Positions 1 through 7,540 of a stretch of DNA of 16,531 nucleotides are shown here, piece by piece. The translations under genes were made by a program, and so were the position numbers. The notes below the pieces were generated by a model. It ran no database searches, was not told where the DNA came from, and worked only from the letters and a program-made list of their open reading frames with translations. Source of the stretch: UBA1151 sp963579925 (GTDB lineage Bacteria; Chloroflexota; Dehalococcoidia; Lucifugimonadales; Lucifugimonadaceae). The stretch is taken from assembly GCA_963579925.1 (NCBI GenBank), contig CAUZJA010000039.1:1-16531 (forward strand), given 5' to 3'. Every line of letters starts with the position of its first letter. Position 1 is the stretch's first letter.

Positions 1-1
1 C

Positions 2-427
2 GCAATGCTCACCGTCGAACACGCGGTGCAGCAAAACAAAGAAGTCTCCGCGGTGCCCGGTTCGATACTTTCTGAGACAAATAAGGGCACAAATTGGCTC
101 ATCCAACAGGGAGCAAAACTGGTAACAGGGGTTGACGACGTACTTGACGAACTGAATATTGTAGTTAAGGGCGGTCAACTTCCGATGGAGCAGATCGTCC
201 TGGAAAATGACCTTGAGGCAACCGTTCTGGGAATCATCGACGCCGACCCTCGGCACATTGACGATGTCACCCGAACAAGTGGACTGGAGAGTTCGACGGT
301 TGCGTCCACACTTTCATTACTAGAAATTAAAGGACTTGTGCGTCAGGCCGGACCAATGCAGTATGTCCGGGGCCGTGAAGTTCAAGCAGTTTATGAACCG
401 AGTTCTACCGGTTCGCAGGAGAAGTGA
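2..427 (+). CDS. dprA: DNA-processing protein DprA, C-terminal part (5' end outside window)
   Basis: Only the last 141 codons are present; the frame is open to the window edge, so the ATG at position 5 is probably internal. The first ~50 residues match the end of the DprA Rossmann domain: the run EVSAVPGSI, then GTNWLIQQGAKLVT, is the family signature around the ssDNA-binding fold. Residues ~60-130 form the C-terminal winged-helix domain typical of many DprA proteins. In this family DprA binds incoming single-stranded DNA and loads RecA during natural transformation; it acts in the cytoplasm. The stop lies 6 nt before topA, suggesting one transcript. The dprA-topA pairing is common in bacteria. 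The protein identity is secure; natural competence of the host is not shown by this gene alone. Confidence 0.88.
   Translation, partial: AMLTVEHAVQQNKEVSAVPGSILSETNKGTNWLIQQGAKLVTGVDDVLDELNIVVKGGQLPMEQIVLENDLEATVLGIIDADPRHIDDVTRTSGLESSTVASTLSLLEIKGLVRQAGPMQYVRGREVQAVYEPSSTGSQEK
417..421 (+). promoter_or_regulatory. Shine-Dalgarno site for topA
   Basis: AGGAG lies inside the last codons of dprA, 12 nt before the TTG at 434. The spacing is long, but no other start fits the conserved N-terminus, which begins AKDLVIVESPAKA directly after the TTG. This implies translational coupling of topA to dprA. Confidence 0.45.
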
Positions 428-433
428 TCACAC

Positions 434-2590
434 TTGGCAAAAGACCTCGTAATCGTTGAATCGCCGGCCAAAGCACGGACGGTTGGACGCTTTCTTGGCA
501 GTGGGTATGAGGTGCTCGCCTCAATGGGCCACGTCCGAGACCTGCCGTCAGGCAATTTGGGTGTCGATGTAGAAAACTCGTTTGAGCCCACCTATGTTGA
601 TGTTGAAGGCCGCGAAAAAGTAATCCGCGATATCAAGAAGTCCGCGAAGAAGGCGGATAAGATCTACCTGGCTACTGACCCGGACCGTGAAGGTGAAGCA
701 ATCTCCTGGCACTTGCTGGAGTCTGCTGGCCTCACGAAGAAGCCGGTGCAGCGGGTCGTATTCCATGAAATCACCCGAAACGCCGTTGATGAGGCGTTCG
801 CATCACCGCGTGAAATCGATATGCGACTGGTCAATGCACAGCAGGCCCGCCGCATCCTTGATCGTATTGTTGGCTACCGCCTGAGCCCAGTTCTCTGGAG
901 CAAGATCAAGCGAGGCCTCTCAGCCGGACGAGTCCAATCTGTAGCACTTCGACTAATCGTCGATCGCGAACGAGAAGTTGAGGCCTTCAAGCCGGAAGAG
1001 TACTGGAACATCCACGCGTTCCTCTCCAGCCCCACCACTCCCGAGACCAAGTTCCGGGCAGCGCTACAGGCCATCGAAGGAAAGACTGGCCGCGTTCGCG
1101 TAACCAACGGCGAAGACGCTGGAAAGATCGTCGAGGATCTCAAGGTCGGCACGTTCAAAGTTGCCTCGGTTGAGACAAAAGAAAGCAAGTCACGCCCTGC
1201 CGCGCCATTCATTACAAGCACCATGCAGCAGGAAGCTGCCCGTCGTCTCGGCATGACAGCTGAGCGGGCAATGCGGACGGCGCAGGCGCTCTACGAAGGT
1301 ATTGCCGTAAGCGGCGACGATCCAACCGGTCTGATCACATACATGAGGACAGACTCCACAAATCTGTCCGATGAGTCGCTCAAAGAGACAAACGAATTCA
1401 TCAAGCAGACCTACGGTGCAGAGTTTGCGAACAAGCCACGCACCTACAAGACCAAGAGCAAATCCGCACAGGAAGCTCACGAGGCCATCAGACCAACGTC
1501 AGTAGCCCGAACGCCGGATAGCCTCAAGAGCCAGTTGAACCGCGACCAGCATCGTCTCTATGACCTGATCTGGAAGCGCATGGTTGCCAGTCAGATGACT
1601 GACGCCATCAGCGACGCGACGACTGCCGACATTGCAGTGAGCGACACCGCTTCAGGCACCGGCTACGTGGTGCGAGCCCGTGGCAACGTCCTCAAGTTCG
1701 CCGGCTTCCGCACCGTCTACATGGAAGGCAAAGACAACGCCGATGAGGAGGATGACGCCTCCGGTGAGTTGGTCCCACTGACGCAGGATGAAGTTCTCAC
1801 ACGGGAAGACATCAACTCAGAGCAGAAGTTCACGCAGCCGCCTCCACGCTTCACGGAAGCGATGCTGATCAGAACTCTGGAAGAACTGGGCATTGGACGG
1901 CCTAGCACCTTCGCCAGCATTGTCGCCACAATTGAACGACGAGATTACGTATCTCGAGACAACAAGAGATTCCTCCCATCCAACCTTGGAATTACAGTAA
2001 GTGACTTCCTCACAGAACACTTTCCGGACATCATGGACCCCAGTTTCACTTCCGGAATGGAAGAGAGCCTGGACGCCATCGCCCGCGGAGAAACTGAGTG
2101 GGTCCCGGTGCTGCAGAAGTTCTTTGGCCCGTTCGATGAAAAGGTCACTTATACAAAAGAGAACGCCGAACGCGTCGATCGCAATAAGTTGGTCACACCC
2201 ACGGACGAAGTTTGCGAAAAGTGCGAACGCCCGATGGTCATCAGAGATGGCCGCTACGGCAAGTTCCTCTCATGCAGCGGGTTCCCTGAGTGCAAAAATT
2301 CGAAGCCAATTCGGATTCTCGCTGAGGCTCCATGCCCCAAAGATGGTGGCGAACTGCTTCAGCGCAAGTCCAAGAAGGGCCGCACATTCTTCGGCTGCTC
2401 CAACTACCCGGAGTGTGACTTCGCAACAAGCCGCACACCACTGGCAGCCCCCTGCCCTGTCTGCGATGGCATGCTCGTTGAGCGTGGCCGCGCCGCACAG
2501 TGCAACGATCCGGAATGCGGCTGGCGAGGCCCTCGACCATCTGCTGATGGATCCGAAGAAGAGAGCGAAGCCGAGGCAGTCGAGGTCTAG
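434..2590 (+). CDS. topA: DNA topoisomerase I (type IA)
   Basis: A 718-residue type IA topoisomerase that relaxes negative supercoils by single-strand passage in the cytoplasm. The TOPRIM domain is at the N-terminus with E9 in IVESPAKA and the metal-binding D82-P-D84-R-E86 followed by GE. The transesterifying tyrosine is Y303 in GLITYMRTDST. The core ends near residue 590 and is followed by cysteine-rich C-terminal units: CEKC at 594-597 paired with CSGFPEC, then CPKDG paired with CSNYPEC, then CPVC with a further CNDPEC. These are topoisomerase zinc-ribbon repeats. The last ~20 residues are acidic (EEESEAEAVEV). The start is TTG; no ATG nearby would keep the conserved IVESPAKA motif. It sits 6 nt from both dprA and the recombinase, so the three are probably co-transcribed. 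Nothing appears truncated; the length is normal for a multi-ribbon bacterial TopA. Confidence 0.97.
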   Translation: MAKDLVIVESPAKARTVGRFLGSGYEVLASMGHVRDLPSGNLGVDVENSFEPTYVDVEGREKVIRDIKKSAKKADKIYLATDPDREGEAISWHLLESAGLTKKPVQRVVFHEITRNAVDEAFASPREIDMRLVNAQQARRILDRIVGYRLSPVLWSKIKRGLSAGRVQSVALRLIVDREREVEAFKPEEYWNIHAFLSSPTTPETKFRAALQAIEGKTGRVRVTNGEDAGKIVEDLKVGTFKVASVETKESKSRPAAPFITSTMQQEAARRLGMTAERAMRTAQALYEGIAVSGDDPTGLITYMRTDSTNLSDESLKETNEFIKQTYGAEFANKPRTYKTKSKSAQEAHEAIRPTSVARTPDSLKSQLNRDQHRLYDLIWKRMVASQMTDAISDATTADIAVSDTASGTGYVVRARGNVLKFAGFRTVYMEGKDNADEEDDASGELVPLTQDEVLTREDINSEQKFTQPPPRFTEAMLIRTLEELGIGRPSTFASIVATIERRDYVSRDNKRFLPSNLGITVSDFLTEHFPDIMDPSFTSGMEESLDAIARGETEWVPVLQKFFGPFDEKVTYTKENAERVDRNKLVTPTDEVCEKCERPMVIRDGRYGKFLSCSGFPECKNSKPIRILAEAPCPKDGGELLQRKSKKGRTFFGCSNYPECDFATSRTPLAAPCPVCDGMLVERGRAAQCNDPECGWRGPRPSADGSEEESEAEAVEV

Positions 2591-2596
2591 AGTCCG

Positions 2597-3535
2597 ATGA
2601 CGCCGGTCAATCTTATGGCCGGCGCATCAGTCCACAACTGGGATGAACTCGTCGAAGAGTTTGGCGAATACTTAGCTCACAACCGGCAACTCGCGCCCCT
2701 CACCGTCCGTAATTACACGACGGACGTCGCTCCATTTGGCGACTACCTGGAACGGCGAGGCGTTGATTCGTTTGAGGACATTGACCGCCTCGTAATCCGA
2801 GGCTACTTGGCGTGGCTGCTTGAGCTCGGCTACGTGAAAGCATCCGTCTCACGAAAGCTGTCGTCACTGCGCTCGTTCTACGCATTCATGAAAGAGCGCG
2901 GACTCGTGCAGCGCGACGAGAGCGATCTTATCTCAGCGCCGAAGTCCGCGTCCAAACTGCCACCTATCGCCAACGAAGGCGGTATCAGCGCACTCCTTGA
3001 AGCACCGTCTGCGACCACTGACACCGGCGTCAGAGACCGCGCCATTCTCGAACTCGCCTATGCCTGCGGACTCCGCCTTAGTGAGATCGCGAGCCTTGAT
3101 CTGGGCGATGCTGATCTTGAACAACGTCAGGTACGCGTAATCGGAAAAGGCTCCAAAGACCGCGTCACGGTAATGGGCCAACCCGCAGTCACAGCACTAC
3201 GCCGATATCTCGACCGCGTCCGCGGTGGCCTCGCCAGAGAGAGCCAAACAGCCATGTTCCTCAACCGCGGTGGCACACGCCTCTCTCCCCGCAGCATCCA
3301 GAAACTCGTCAAGAAATACGCCCTGATTGCCGGCCTCGACCTCGACTTCAGCACTCACACCATCCGCCACAGCTTCGCCACCCACCTGCTGGATGGAGGC
3401 GCTGATCTGCGAGTAGTCCAGGAGCTACTGGGCCACGCCAGCCCCCAAACAACCCAGATCTACACCCACATCTCCACCGCCAGCGCCCGCAAGGCGTATC
3501 TGTCTGCGCATCCCAGGGCGAAGAGGCAGTCATAG
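2597..3535 (+). CDS. xerC: Xer-type tyrosine recombinase
   Basis: A 312-residue tyrosine recombinase with the two-domain Xer architecture. Residues ~10-105 are the SAM-like N-terminal core-binding domain and ~120-305 the catalytic domain. The full catalytic set is visible: R160 (CGLRLSE), K184 (GKGSKDR), H254 and R257 (HTIRHSFATHLL), H280 (LLGHAS) and nucleophile Y289 (TTQIYTH). Length and motif spacing are those of XerC/XerD, which resolve chromosome dimers at dif, usually together with FtsK. The position behind topA favours the xerC name, but XerD or a single-recombinase role is possible. The ATG at 2597 has GAGG 11 nt upstream inside topA; a second ATG at 2615 (residue 7) is an alternative start. 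No dif-like site was recognised in the window, and no attachment site or phage gene suggests an integrase. Confidence 0.92.
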   Translation: MTPVNLMAGASVHNWDELVEEFGEYLAHNRQLAPLTVRNYTTDVAPFGDYLERRGVDSFEDIDRLVIRGYLAWLLELGYVKASVSRKLSSLRSFYAFMKERGLVQRDESDLISAPKSASKLPPIANEGGISALLEAPSATTDTGVRDRAILELAYACGLRLSEIASLDLGDADLEQRQVRVIGKGSKDRVTVMGQPAVTALRRYLDRVRGGLARESQTAMFLNRGGTRLSPRSIQKLVKKYALIAGLDLDFSTHTIRHSFATHLLDGGADLRVVQELLGHASPQTTQIYTHISTASARKAYLSAHPRAKRQS

Positions 3536-3571
3536 CCGCAGCGCTGGGCTCGCTATCAGACATGCCGTCCT

Positions 3572-3612
3572 AAGATCCTTCGACTCCACTATCGTTGCGC
3601 CCGGGATGACAT
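3572..3612 (+). repeat. Degraded interspersed repeat element
   Basis: The segment begins AAGATCCTTCGACTCC and ends GGGATGACAT. It resembles, from memory, a short repeat seen in many copies between genes in Chloroflexota and other bacterial genomes, with AGATCCTTCGACT at one end and AGGATGACA at the other. The ATCC and GGAT ends are complementary. It lies in the 202-nt xer-aroQ spacer and overlaps no gene. There is no second clear copy in this window, so the call rests on recognition rather than on repetition seen here. Confidence 0.45.
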
Positions 3613-3737
3613 TGGCTAATCCTGCTCGGTATTCGCAGGCCCCCACTCGCACCATCTACCCCGTCTCCAGTAACCTTTACGCTCACGAATTCCATTTGCG
3701 GCGTCTTTGCACGTCGCGCTAATCACAGGCGATTCCA

Positions 3738-4187
3738 GTGGCACTGATTCTTCTCATCAACGGGCCCAACCTGAACAATCTGGGCAATCGCGCTCCAAAG
3801 CTGTACGGCTCAACGACGCTTGTCGACGTTGAAGCGGCGGTTACCGAGCGCGCTTCGGAGCTTGGGCATGAAGTCCGGGCGTTCCAGAGCAATCATGAAG
3901 GCGCAATCGTCGACTTCATTCAGGAGCAGAACGGCGCTGCCGATGGCGTGATCATCAACGCCGGGGCGCTCACACAGGTTGGTTACTCGATCCTCGATGC
4001 GCTGCTGGATGCTGACGTGAAAGTTATGGAGGTTCATATCTCCAACATTCACGCCCGGGAAGAGTTCAGGCGTCGCAGCGTCTTCGCCCCCTACGCCGTT
4101 GGGCAAATCGCCGGGCTGGGGTGGCGCGGTTACCTGTACGCGCTGGATGGACTTTCACACGAATTTGCAGCGGAGTCAGGTAATTGA
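3738..4187 (+). CDS. aroQ: 3-dehydroquinate dehydratase, type II
   Basis: A 149-residue type II dehydroquinase, which converts 3-dehydroquinate to 3-dehydroshikimate in the shikimate pathway as a dodecamer. The N-terminus INGPNLNNLG is diagnostic. The lid Arg (R18 in NRAP) and the proton-abstracting Tyr (Y23 in KLYGST) are present, as are the QSNHEG segment, N74, H100 in EVHISNIHAREEF and R111. The GLGWRGYLYAL end is also standard. One active-site position deviates: where the family has a T-H-T/Y-S segment, this protein reads T79-Q80-V81-G82, so the usual substrate-binding His (His81 in the M. tuberculosis enzyme) is Gln. The following SxxxRDA also reads YSILDA. The start is GTG with only a weak AGG upstream. 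The stop overlaps the next gene's TTG by 4 nt. The family is certain; activity on the normal substrate is likely but not proven. Confidence 0.92.
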   Translation: MALILLINGPNLNNLGNRAPKLYGSTTLVDVEAAVTERASELGHEVRAFQSNHEGAIVDFIQEQNGAADGVIINAGALTQVGYSILDALLDADVKVMEVHISNIHAREEFRRRSVFAPYAVGQIAGLGWRGYLYALDGLSHEFAAESGN

Positions 4188-5287
4188 CCACCGATATCAA
4201 GACAGCTACCGAGGGGCGTGTTGCTCGCCTCCGGGCGAAGTTTGATGACGCCAAGATCGATGCCATCATCATCTCCAACAAGGAGAACCGGCGCTACTTC
4301 TCAGGCTTCAAAGGCACAGCTGGCAATCTGATCATTTCCGCTGATAAGGCTGTGCTGGCCACCGACTTCCGGTACACGGAACAGGCAGGGCTGCAGGCTC
4401 CGGCGTTCGAGGTGTTCCAGATCCGCCCGCAACTTGATTGGATGCACGAGTTACTGTCAGACATGGGTGCCAAACGCATCGGCTTCGAGGCCGATGAGAT
4501 GACGGTGAGTGGCCTTGAACGCATCCGCAAAGCACTCAATGAGGCCGCTGGTGACGAGACCACCTACACTCTGGTTCCCACGAACGGAATCGGTGTCGGC
4601 CTGCGTGCAGTGAAAGACGCAGAAGAGCTGGTACTCCTGTCCCGAGCAATTGAAATCGGTGATAATGCCTTCGACGATGTTTCAGCACGAATCAAGCCCG
4701 GCATGACAGAGAACGAAGTGGCCTGGGAGATCGAGAAGTCGATCCGTGAGCAGGGCGCGGAATCGCTGTCATTCGAGACCATTGTCGGCTCAGGCCCCAA
4801 TGGCGCCCGACCACATCACCTTGCTGCAGATCGTGTCATCAACGAAGGCGAGCCCATCGTGATCGATATGGGCTGCCAGTACCAAGGTTACTGTAGCGAC
4901 CTGACCCGAACCATTGTGGTTGGTGAGTCAGACGAACAGTTCAAAAAGATCTACGACATCACTCTCACCGCTCAACTGGCTGCCATCGAGATGGTGGAGG
5001 TCGGGATGACCGGCGAAGAGTGCGACCTGATCGCCCGAAACGTCATCTCAGAGGCTGGCTACGGAGATAATTTTGGCCACAGCCTTGGCCATGGCGTAGG
5101 CCTTGAAGTACACGAAAACCCCGGCGTTGGTGCGCGCGCCAAGGGCAAGCTTGAGGATGGGATGGTCTTCACAATTGAGCCAGGCATCTACCTCACCGGC
5201 TGGGGCGGAGTTCGTATTGAAGACGTTGTTGTGTTAGAAAATGGACGAGCGCGAGTTATCTCAAATGCTCGCAAAGAATCACCCTGA
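4184..5287 (+). CDS. pepP: Xaa-Pro aminopeptidase / M24B metallopeptidase
   Basis: A 367-residue cytoplasmic M24B (pita-bread) peptidase that removes N-terminal residues preceding proline. Residues ~10-140 are the creatinase-type N-terminal domain (NKENRRYFSGFKGTAG is typical) and ~150-360 the catalytic domain. All five dinuclear metal ligands are present: D228 (VIDMG), D239 (CSDLTRT), H303 (GHGVG), E332 (TIEPGIY) and E346 (VRIEDVV). The second conserved His of GLEVHE is also there. The TTG start overlaps the aroQ stop (TTGA), and an upstream GGAG-like stretch supports coupled translation. Linkage to efp is common, and both genes deal with proline: the peptidase cuts before it and EF-P helps ribosomes through proline runs. 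Prolidase (pepQ-like) specificity cannot be excluded; the short N-terminal domain fits small Xaa-Pro aminopeptidases of this type. Confidence 0.9.
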   Translation: MTTDIKTATEGRVARLRAKFDDAKIDAIIISNKENRRYFSGFKGTAGNLIISADKAVLATDFRYTEQAGLQAPAFEVFQIRPQLDWMHELLSDMGAKRIGFEADEMTVSGLERIRKALNEAAGDETTYTLVPTNGIGVGLRAVKDAEELVLLSRAIEIGDNAFDDVSARIKPGMTENEVAWEIEKSIREQGAESLSFETIVGSGPNGARPHHLAADRVINEGEPIVIDMGCQYQGYCSDLTRTIVVGESDEQFKKIYDITLTAQLAAIEMVEVGMTGEECDLIARNVISEAGYGDNFGHSLGHGVGLEVHENPGVGARAKGKLEDGMVFTIEPGIYLTGWGGVRIEDVVVLENGRARVISNARKESP

Positions 5288-5290
5288 GGA
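5286..5290 (+). promoter_or_regulatory. Shine-Dalgarno site for efp
   Basis: GAGGA overlaps the stop codon of the upstream peptidase gene and stands 9 nt before the TTG at 5300. The good spacing supports TTG as the real efp start and implies coupling of efp to the peptidase gene. Confidence 0.6.
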
Positions 5291-5299
5291 CGATAGACA

Positions 5300-5860
5300 T
5301 TGACCATTAGTTCAAGTGAAATCCGGCGGAACATGACCCTTCTCCTTGAGGGAGAGGTGTATCAAGTGCTTGAGTGGCAGCATCGCAAGCCGCCCAAGGC
5401 CCCGCCGACTCTGACGCTCAAAGTGCGCCACGTCCTCTCCGGTAACGTCTACGAAAAGAAGGTCCAGGGCAACCGTCCCCTCACCCGGGCACCCGTAGAG
5501 AACAAAGAGATGCAGTACCTCTACTTTGATGGCAGCGACTACGCCTTCATGGATAACGAGACGTTCGACCAATCCACGCTGACGGCCGATCAGCTTGGCG
5601 ATGCCATGAAGTTTGTCACCGAAGGCTCCAACGTTGATGTGATGTACTACGAGGGCCGCCCAATCTCTGTGGACGTTCCACCGCACGTCAGTCTGGAAGT
5701 CACGCAGGCTGACCCCGCCGTCAAAGGCAACACCGCCACCGGCGCAACCAAACAGGTCACGCTGAGCACCGGACACCAGGTGATGACACCGCTGTTCGTC
5801 GACGTTGGAGACACCCTCCGCGTCGACACCCGGACCGGCGACTACGTGGAGCGCATGTAG
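5300..5860 (+). CDS. efp: Translation elongation factor P
   Basis: A 186-residue EF-P, the normal length, with the three expected beta-barrel domains: KOW-like (1-62), OB (~66-125) and C-terminal OB (~130-186). The C-terminal signature TGATKQVTLSTGHQVMTPLFV..GD is present. EF-P binds the ribosome between the P and E sites and rescues stalling at consecutive prolines. The tip loop of domain I, which contacts the P-site tRNA and bears the post-translational modification in other bacteria, is unusual: HRKPPKAPPTLTL replaces the common HVKPGKGxAFV. K33 aligns with the modified lysine of E. coli EF-P (K34), so the lysine is kept but the flanking glycines are replaced by Pro and Ala. No modification gene (epmA, epmB, earP type) is nearby. 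The start is TTG, chosen because the SD spacing and conserved N-terminus agree. Confidence 0.95.
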   Translation: MTISSSEIRRNMTLLLEGEVYQVLEWQHRKPPKAPPTLTLKVRHVLSGNVYEKKVQGNRPLTRAPVENKEMQYLYFDGSDYAFMDNETFDQSTLTADQLGDAMKFVTEGSNVDVMYYEGRPISVDVPPHVSLEVTQADPAVKGNTATGATKQVTLSTGHQVMTPLFVDVGDTLRVDTRTGDYVERM

Positions 5861-5870
5861 GCGTACAGCC

Positions 5871-5905
5871 CGCGTAGGCGCAGGTTTGAAATCTGCATCC
5901 CCCGT
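5871..5905 (+). repeat. Quasi-palindromic intergenic element
   Basis: Eleven bases after the efp stop, GCAGGTTTGAAATCTGC (5880-5896) forms an almost perfect inverted repeat: 8-bp arms with one G-T pair around a central G. It is flanked by CGTAGGC and by a run of C. It resembles, from memory, a class of palindromic repeats built on GCAGGTTTGAAACCTGC that occur between genes in some Chloroflexota. No other copy lies in this window, so the repeat nature is inferred. Confidence 0.35.
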
Positions 5906-5933
5906 GACCAGTTCCTGTCATCTGACGATGTAG

Positions 5934-5954
5934 GGGCACCCCTAGAGGGTGCCC
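5934..5954 (+). terminator. Hairpin terminator after the aroQ-pepP-efp operon
   Basis: GGGCACCC (5934-5941), a 5-nt loop CTAGA, and GGGTGCCC (5947-5954) make a perfect GC-rich 8-bp stem followed by TCTT. The U-tract is short, so it may be a weak or bidirectional terminator. It sits 73 nt after the efp stop and before the next promoter. Confidence 0.6.
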
Positions 5955-5995
5955 TCTTCGCGCCATCCTCACCACACATCCGCGAGAACACGCCC

Positions 5996-6001
5996 TACAA
6001 T
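5996..6001 (+). promoter_or_regulatory. Candidate -10 box for the amidohydrolase gene
   Basis: TACAAT lies 36 nt before the ATG at 6038, behind the terminator. No convincing -35 hexamer is seen at the usual distance. GGGAG at 6024-6028 is a good ribosome binding site with 9-nt spacing to the ATG. Confidence 0.35.
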
Positions 6002-6037
6002 GCTGCCCATGACACTTGATCGCGGGAGCAACTTCAC

Positions 6038-7465
6038 ATGCCCAGATACGACCTTCTGATCACCGATGGCACCGTGCTGGATCCAGCATCCGGGCACACA
6101 AATATCGCTGATATCGCTATCGCAAACGGCAAGATTGTCCGGGTCGAACCGGATATAGATCATGATCTGGCTAACAAGACCGTTGACGCGACTGGCAGTT
6201 GGGTGATGCCGGGCATGGTCGATACCCACGTTCACGTGGCAGGACGGCGCACGACGTGGGATCCGGCGCTGGGCTATCAAATGCTTGCCCTGGCAGGCGT
6301 CACCACAGCCATCGACTTCGGTGGCACGCCCGAAACGTTGATCGACGGCATCCAGCGCAGAGGCGCGGGCCTCAACATCGGCGGGCTTTTTATATTCCGC
6401 CCCGGTGAAACGATCCCAGAGGACGATCCAGCTCCGAATGAGGTCAGCGATCTTGTGGCTGCCGCGCTGAAACGCGGCGCACTGGGCGTGAAGATGCTGG
6501 ACGGCTATCACCCGTTCACTCCTGAAGTCACCGCCAACATCATCGCCACCTGCAACCAGCAGGGCGCGTACATTGGCTTTCACCTGGGCACGAAAGAGTC
6601 TGGAAGTCGGCTGGACGGCCTGCGCGAGGTTCCAGATCTGGTCGGTAAGGGCAGGCTCCACGTCGCCCACGTCAATGCCTACACCCGTGGTTCTATTCTT
6701 GAACCGCTGGACGAAGTGAAAGAGGCCCTGGCCATTCTTTCGTCCATGAAGGGCCAGCTCAACTCAGAGGTCTACCAGGCGGTTCCAAACGGCACTTCTG
6801 GCCTATGCGACAAGGATGGAAACGTCTCCGCCAACGTGGCGCAGAACTGCCTGAAGCTCCGTGGCTATCCAACAACTGCCGACGGCATCAGGCAGGCCAT
6901 AAAAGATGGCTACGCCTCGGTTATTCGCGAGAAGGATGAGGCCGTCGGATACGCGAAGGGCGATGAAGCTCTGGCGATCTTCGAAGAACTGCGCACCAAC
7001 TGCTCCCTCAGCTTCCCGGTGAACCTACCGCAGTCTGCGATGCTGCTCACCTCGGCCAAAGATGACGACGGTGATTTCGTGGTCGACGCCGTGGCATCAG
7101 ACGGCGGCTCACACCCCCGTAACATCAACATCGAGAGCACCATGGCGCTCGTGCGATTCGGAACGCTAACTCCACTGGAGATGGCCACCAAGCTTTCTTA
7201 CAACCCATCACGAATGTTTGGCCTTCTCAACAAAGGCCACCTCGGCGAAGGCGCTGACGCCGATATCACTATCGTTGACCCCGGCCGCGGCGCGGCCACC
7301 CACACATTCGTGGCCGGAAATCCAGTGCTGGCAGATGGCGAGATCGTCGCCACCGGCGGAACACTGCTGGTAACAGATGAAGGTGCAGAAGCAACCTCAT
7401 CAAGCGGCCAGCGGCACGAGGTTGTAGACCTCACGCGGAGCAAGCTCTACGCGGGCTTCAAGTGA
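6038..7465 (+). CDS. Amidohydrolase-superfamily enzyme (hydantoinase / D-aminoacylase type)
   Basis: A 475-residue cytoplasmic metal-dependent hydrolase of the dihydropyrimidinase/dihydroorotase/D-aminoacylase branch. A small beta-sandwich from residues 1-57 precedes the TIM barrel. The metal-site residues are H64 and H66 (DTHVHV), probable carboxylated K152 (GALGVKML), H182 (IGFHLG), H211 (HVAHVNAY) and the catalytic D355 (VASDGGSHPRN). These are the full set for a two-metal centre. The C-terminal beta-sandwich part begins at LGEGADADITIVDP, the usual signature for this superfamily. The substrate is unknown; a cyclic amide or N-acylated amino acid is the likeliest class. The gene stands alone between a terminator and a palindrome. 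A good SD (GGGAG) supports the ATG. It is not adjacent to carbamoylase or racemase genes that would identify a hydantoin pathway. Confidence 0.85.
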   Translation: MPRYDLLITDGTVLDPASGHTNIADIAIANGKIVRVEPDIDHDLANKTVDATGSWVMPGMVDTHVHVAGRRTTWDPALGYQMLALAGVTTAIDFGGTPETLIDGIQRRGAGLNIGGLFIFRPGETIPEDDPAPNEVSDLVAAALKRGALGVKMLDGYHPFTPEVTANIIATCNQQGAYIGFHLGTKESGSRLDGLREVPDLVGKGRLHVAHVNAYTRGSILEPLDEVKEALAILSSMKGQLNSEVYQAVPNGTSGLCDKDGNVSANVAQNCLKLRGYPTTADGIRQAIKDGYASVIREKDEAVGYAKGDEALAIFEELRTNCSLSFPVNLPQSAMLLTSAKDDDGDFVVDAVASDGGSHPRNINIESTMALVRFGTLTPLEMATKLSYNPSRMFGLLNKGHLGEGADADITIVDPGRGAATHTFVAGNPVLADGEIVATGGTLLVTDEGAEATSSSGQRHEVVDLTRSKLYAGFK

Positions 7466-7466
7466 G

Positions 7467-7482
7467 ACTGGGCCGGCCCAGT
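7467..7482 (+). promoter_or_regulatory. Perfect 16-bp palindrome between amidohydrolase and xseA
   Basis: ACTGGGCCGGCCCAGT is self-complementary over all 16 bases and begins one base after the amidohydrolase stop. It could fold as a 6-bp stem with a CCGG loop (weak terminator, no U-tract) or be a protein-binding site. Its last two bases overlap a -35-like TTGACC (7482-7487). Confidence 0.4.
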
Positions 7483-7527
7483 TGACCAAACTGCCACACT
7501 ACGAGAGGTATGGCACACCACACGCTG

Positions 7528-7533
7528 TAAAGT
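7528..7533 (+). promoter_or_regulatory. Candidate -10 box giving a leaderless xseA transcript
   Basis: TAAAGT ends 7 nt before the xseA ATG at 7541. At that distance transcription would start at or next to the A of the ATG. No Shine-Dalgarno sequence is visible in this gap, which agrees with leaderless translation. No clear -35 accompanies it. Confidence 0.4.
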
Positions 7534-7540
7534 GGACTGA

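Noticed and set aside
2597..3535. Possibility that the recombinase is a phage or island integrase
   Set aside because: It is Xer-sized, sits in the conserved topA context and has no phage genes, tRNA or att-like direct repeats nearby.
5969..6670. 233-codon minus-strand reading frame over the amidohydrolase start
   Set aside because: It overlaps a gene with complete catalytic motifs and SD; no protein motif was seen.
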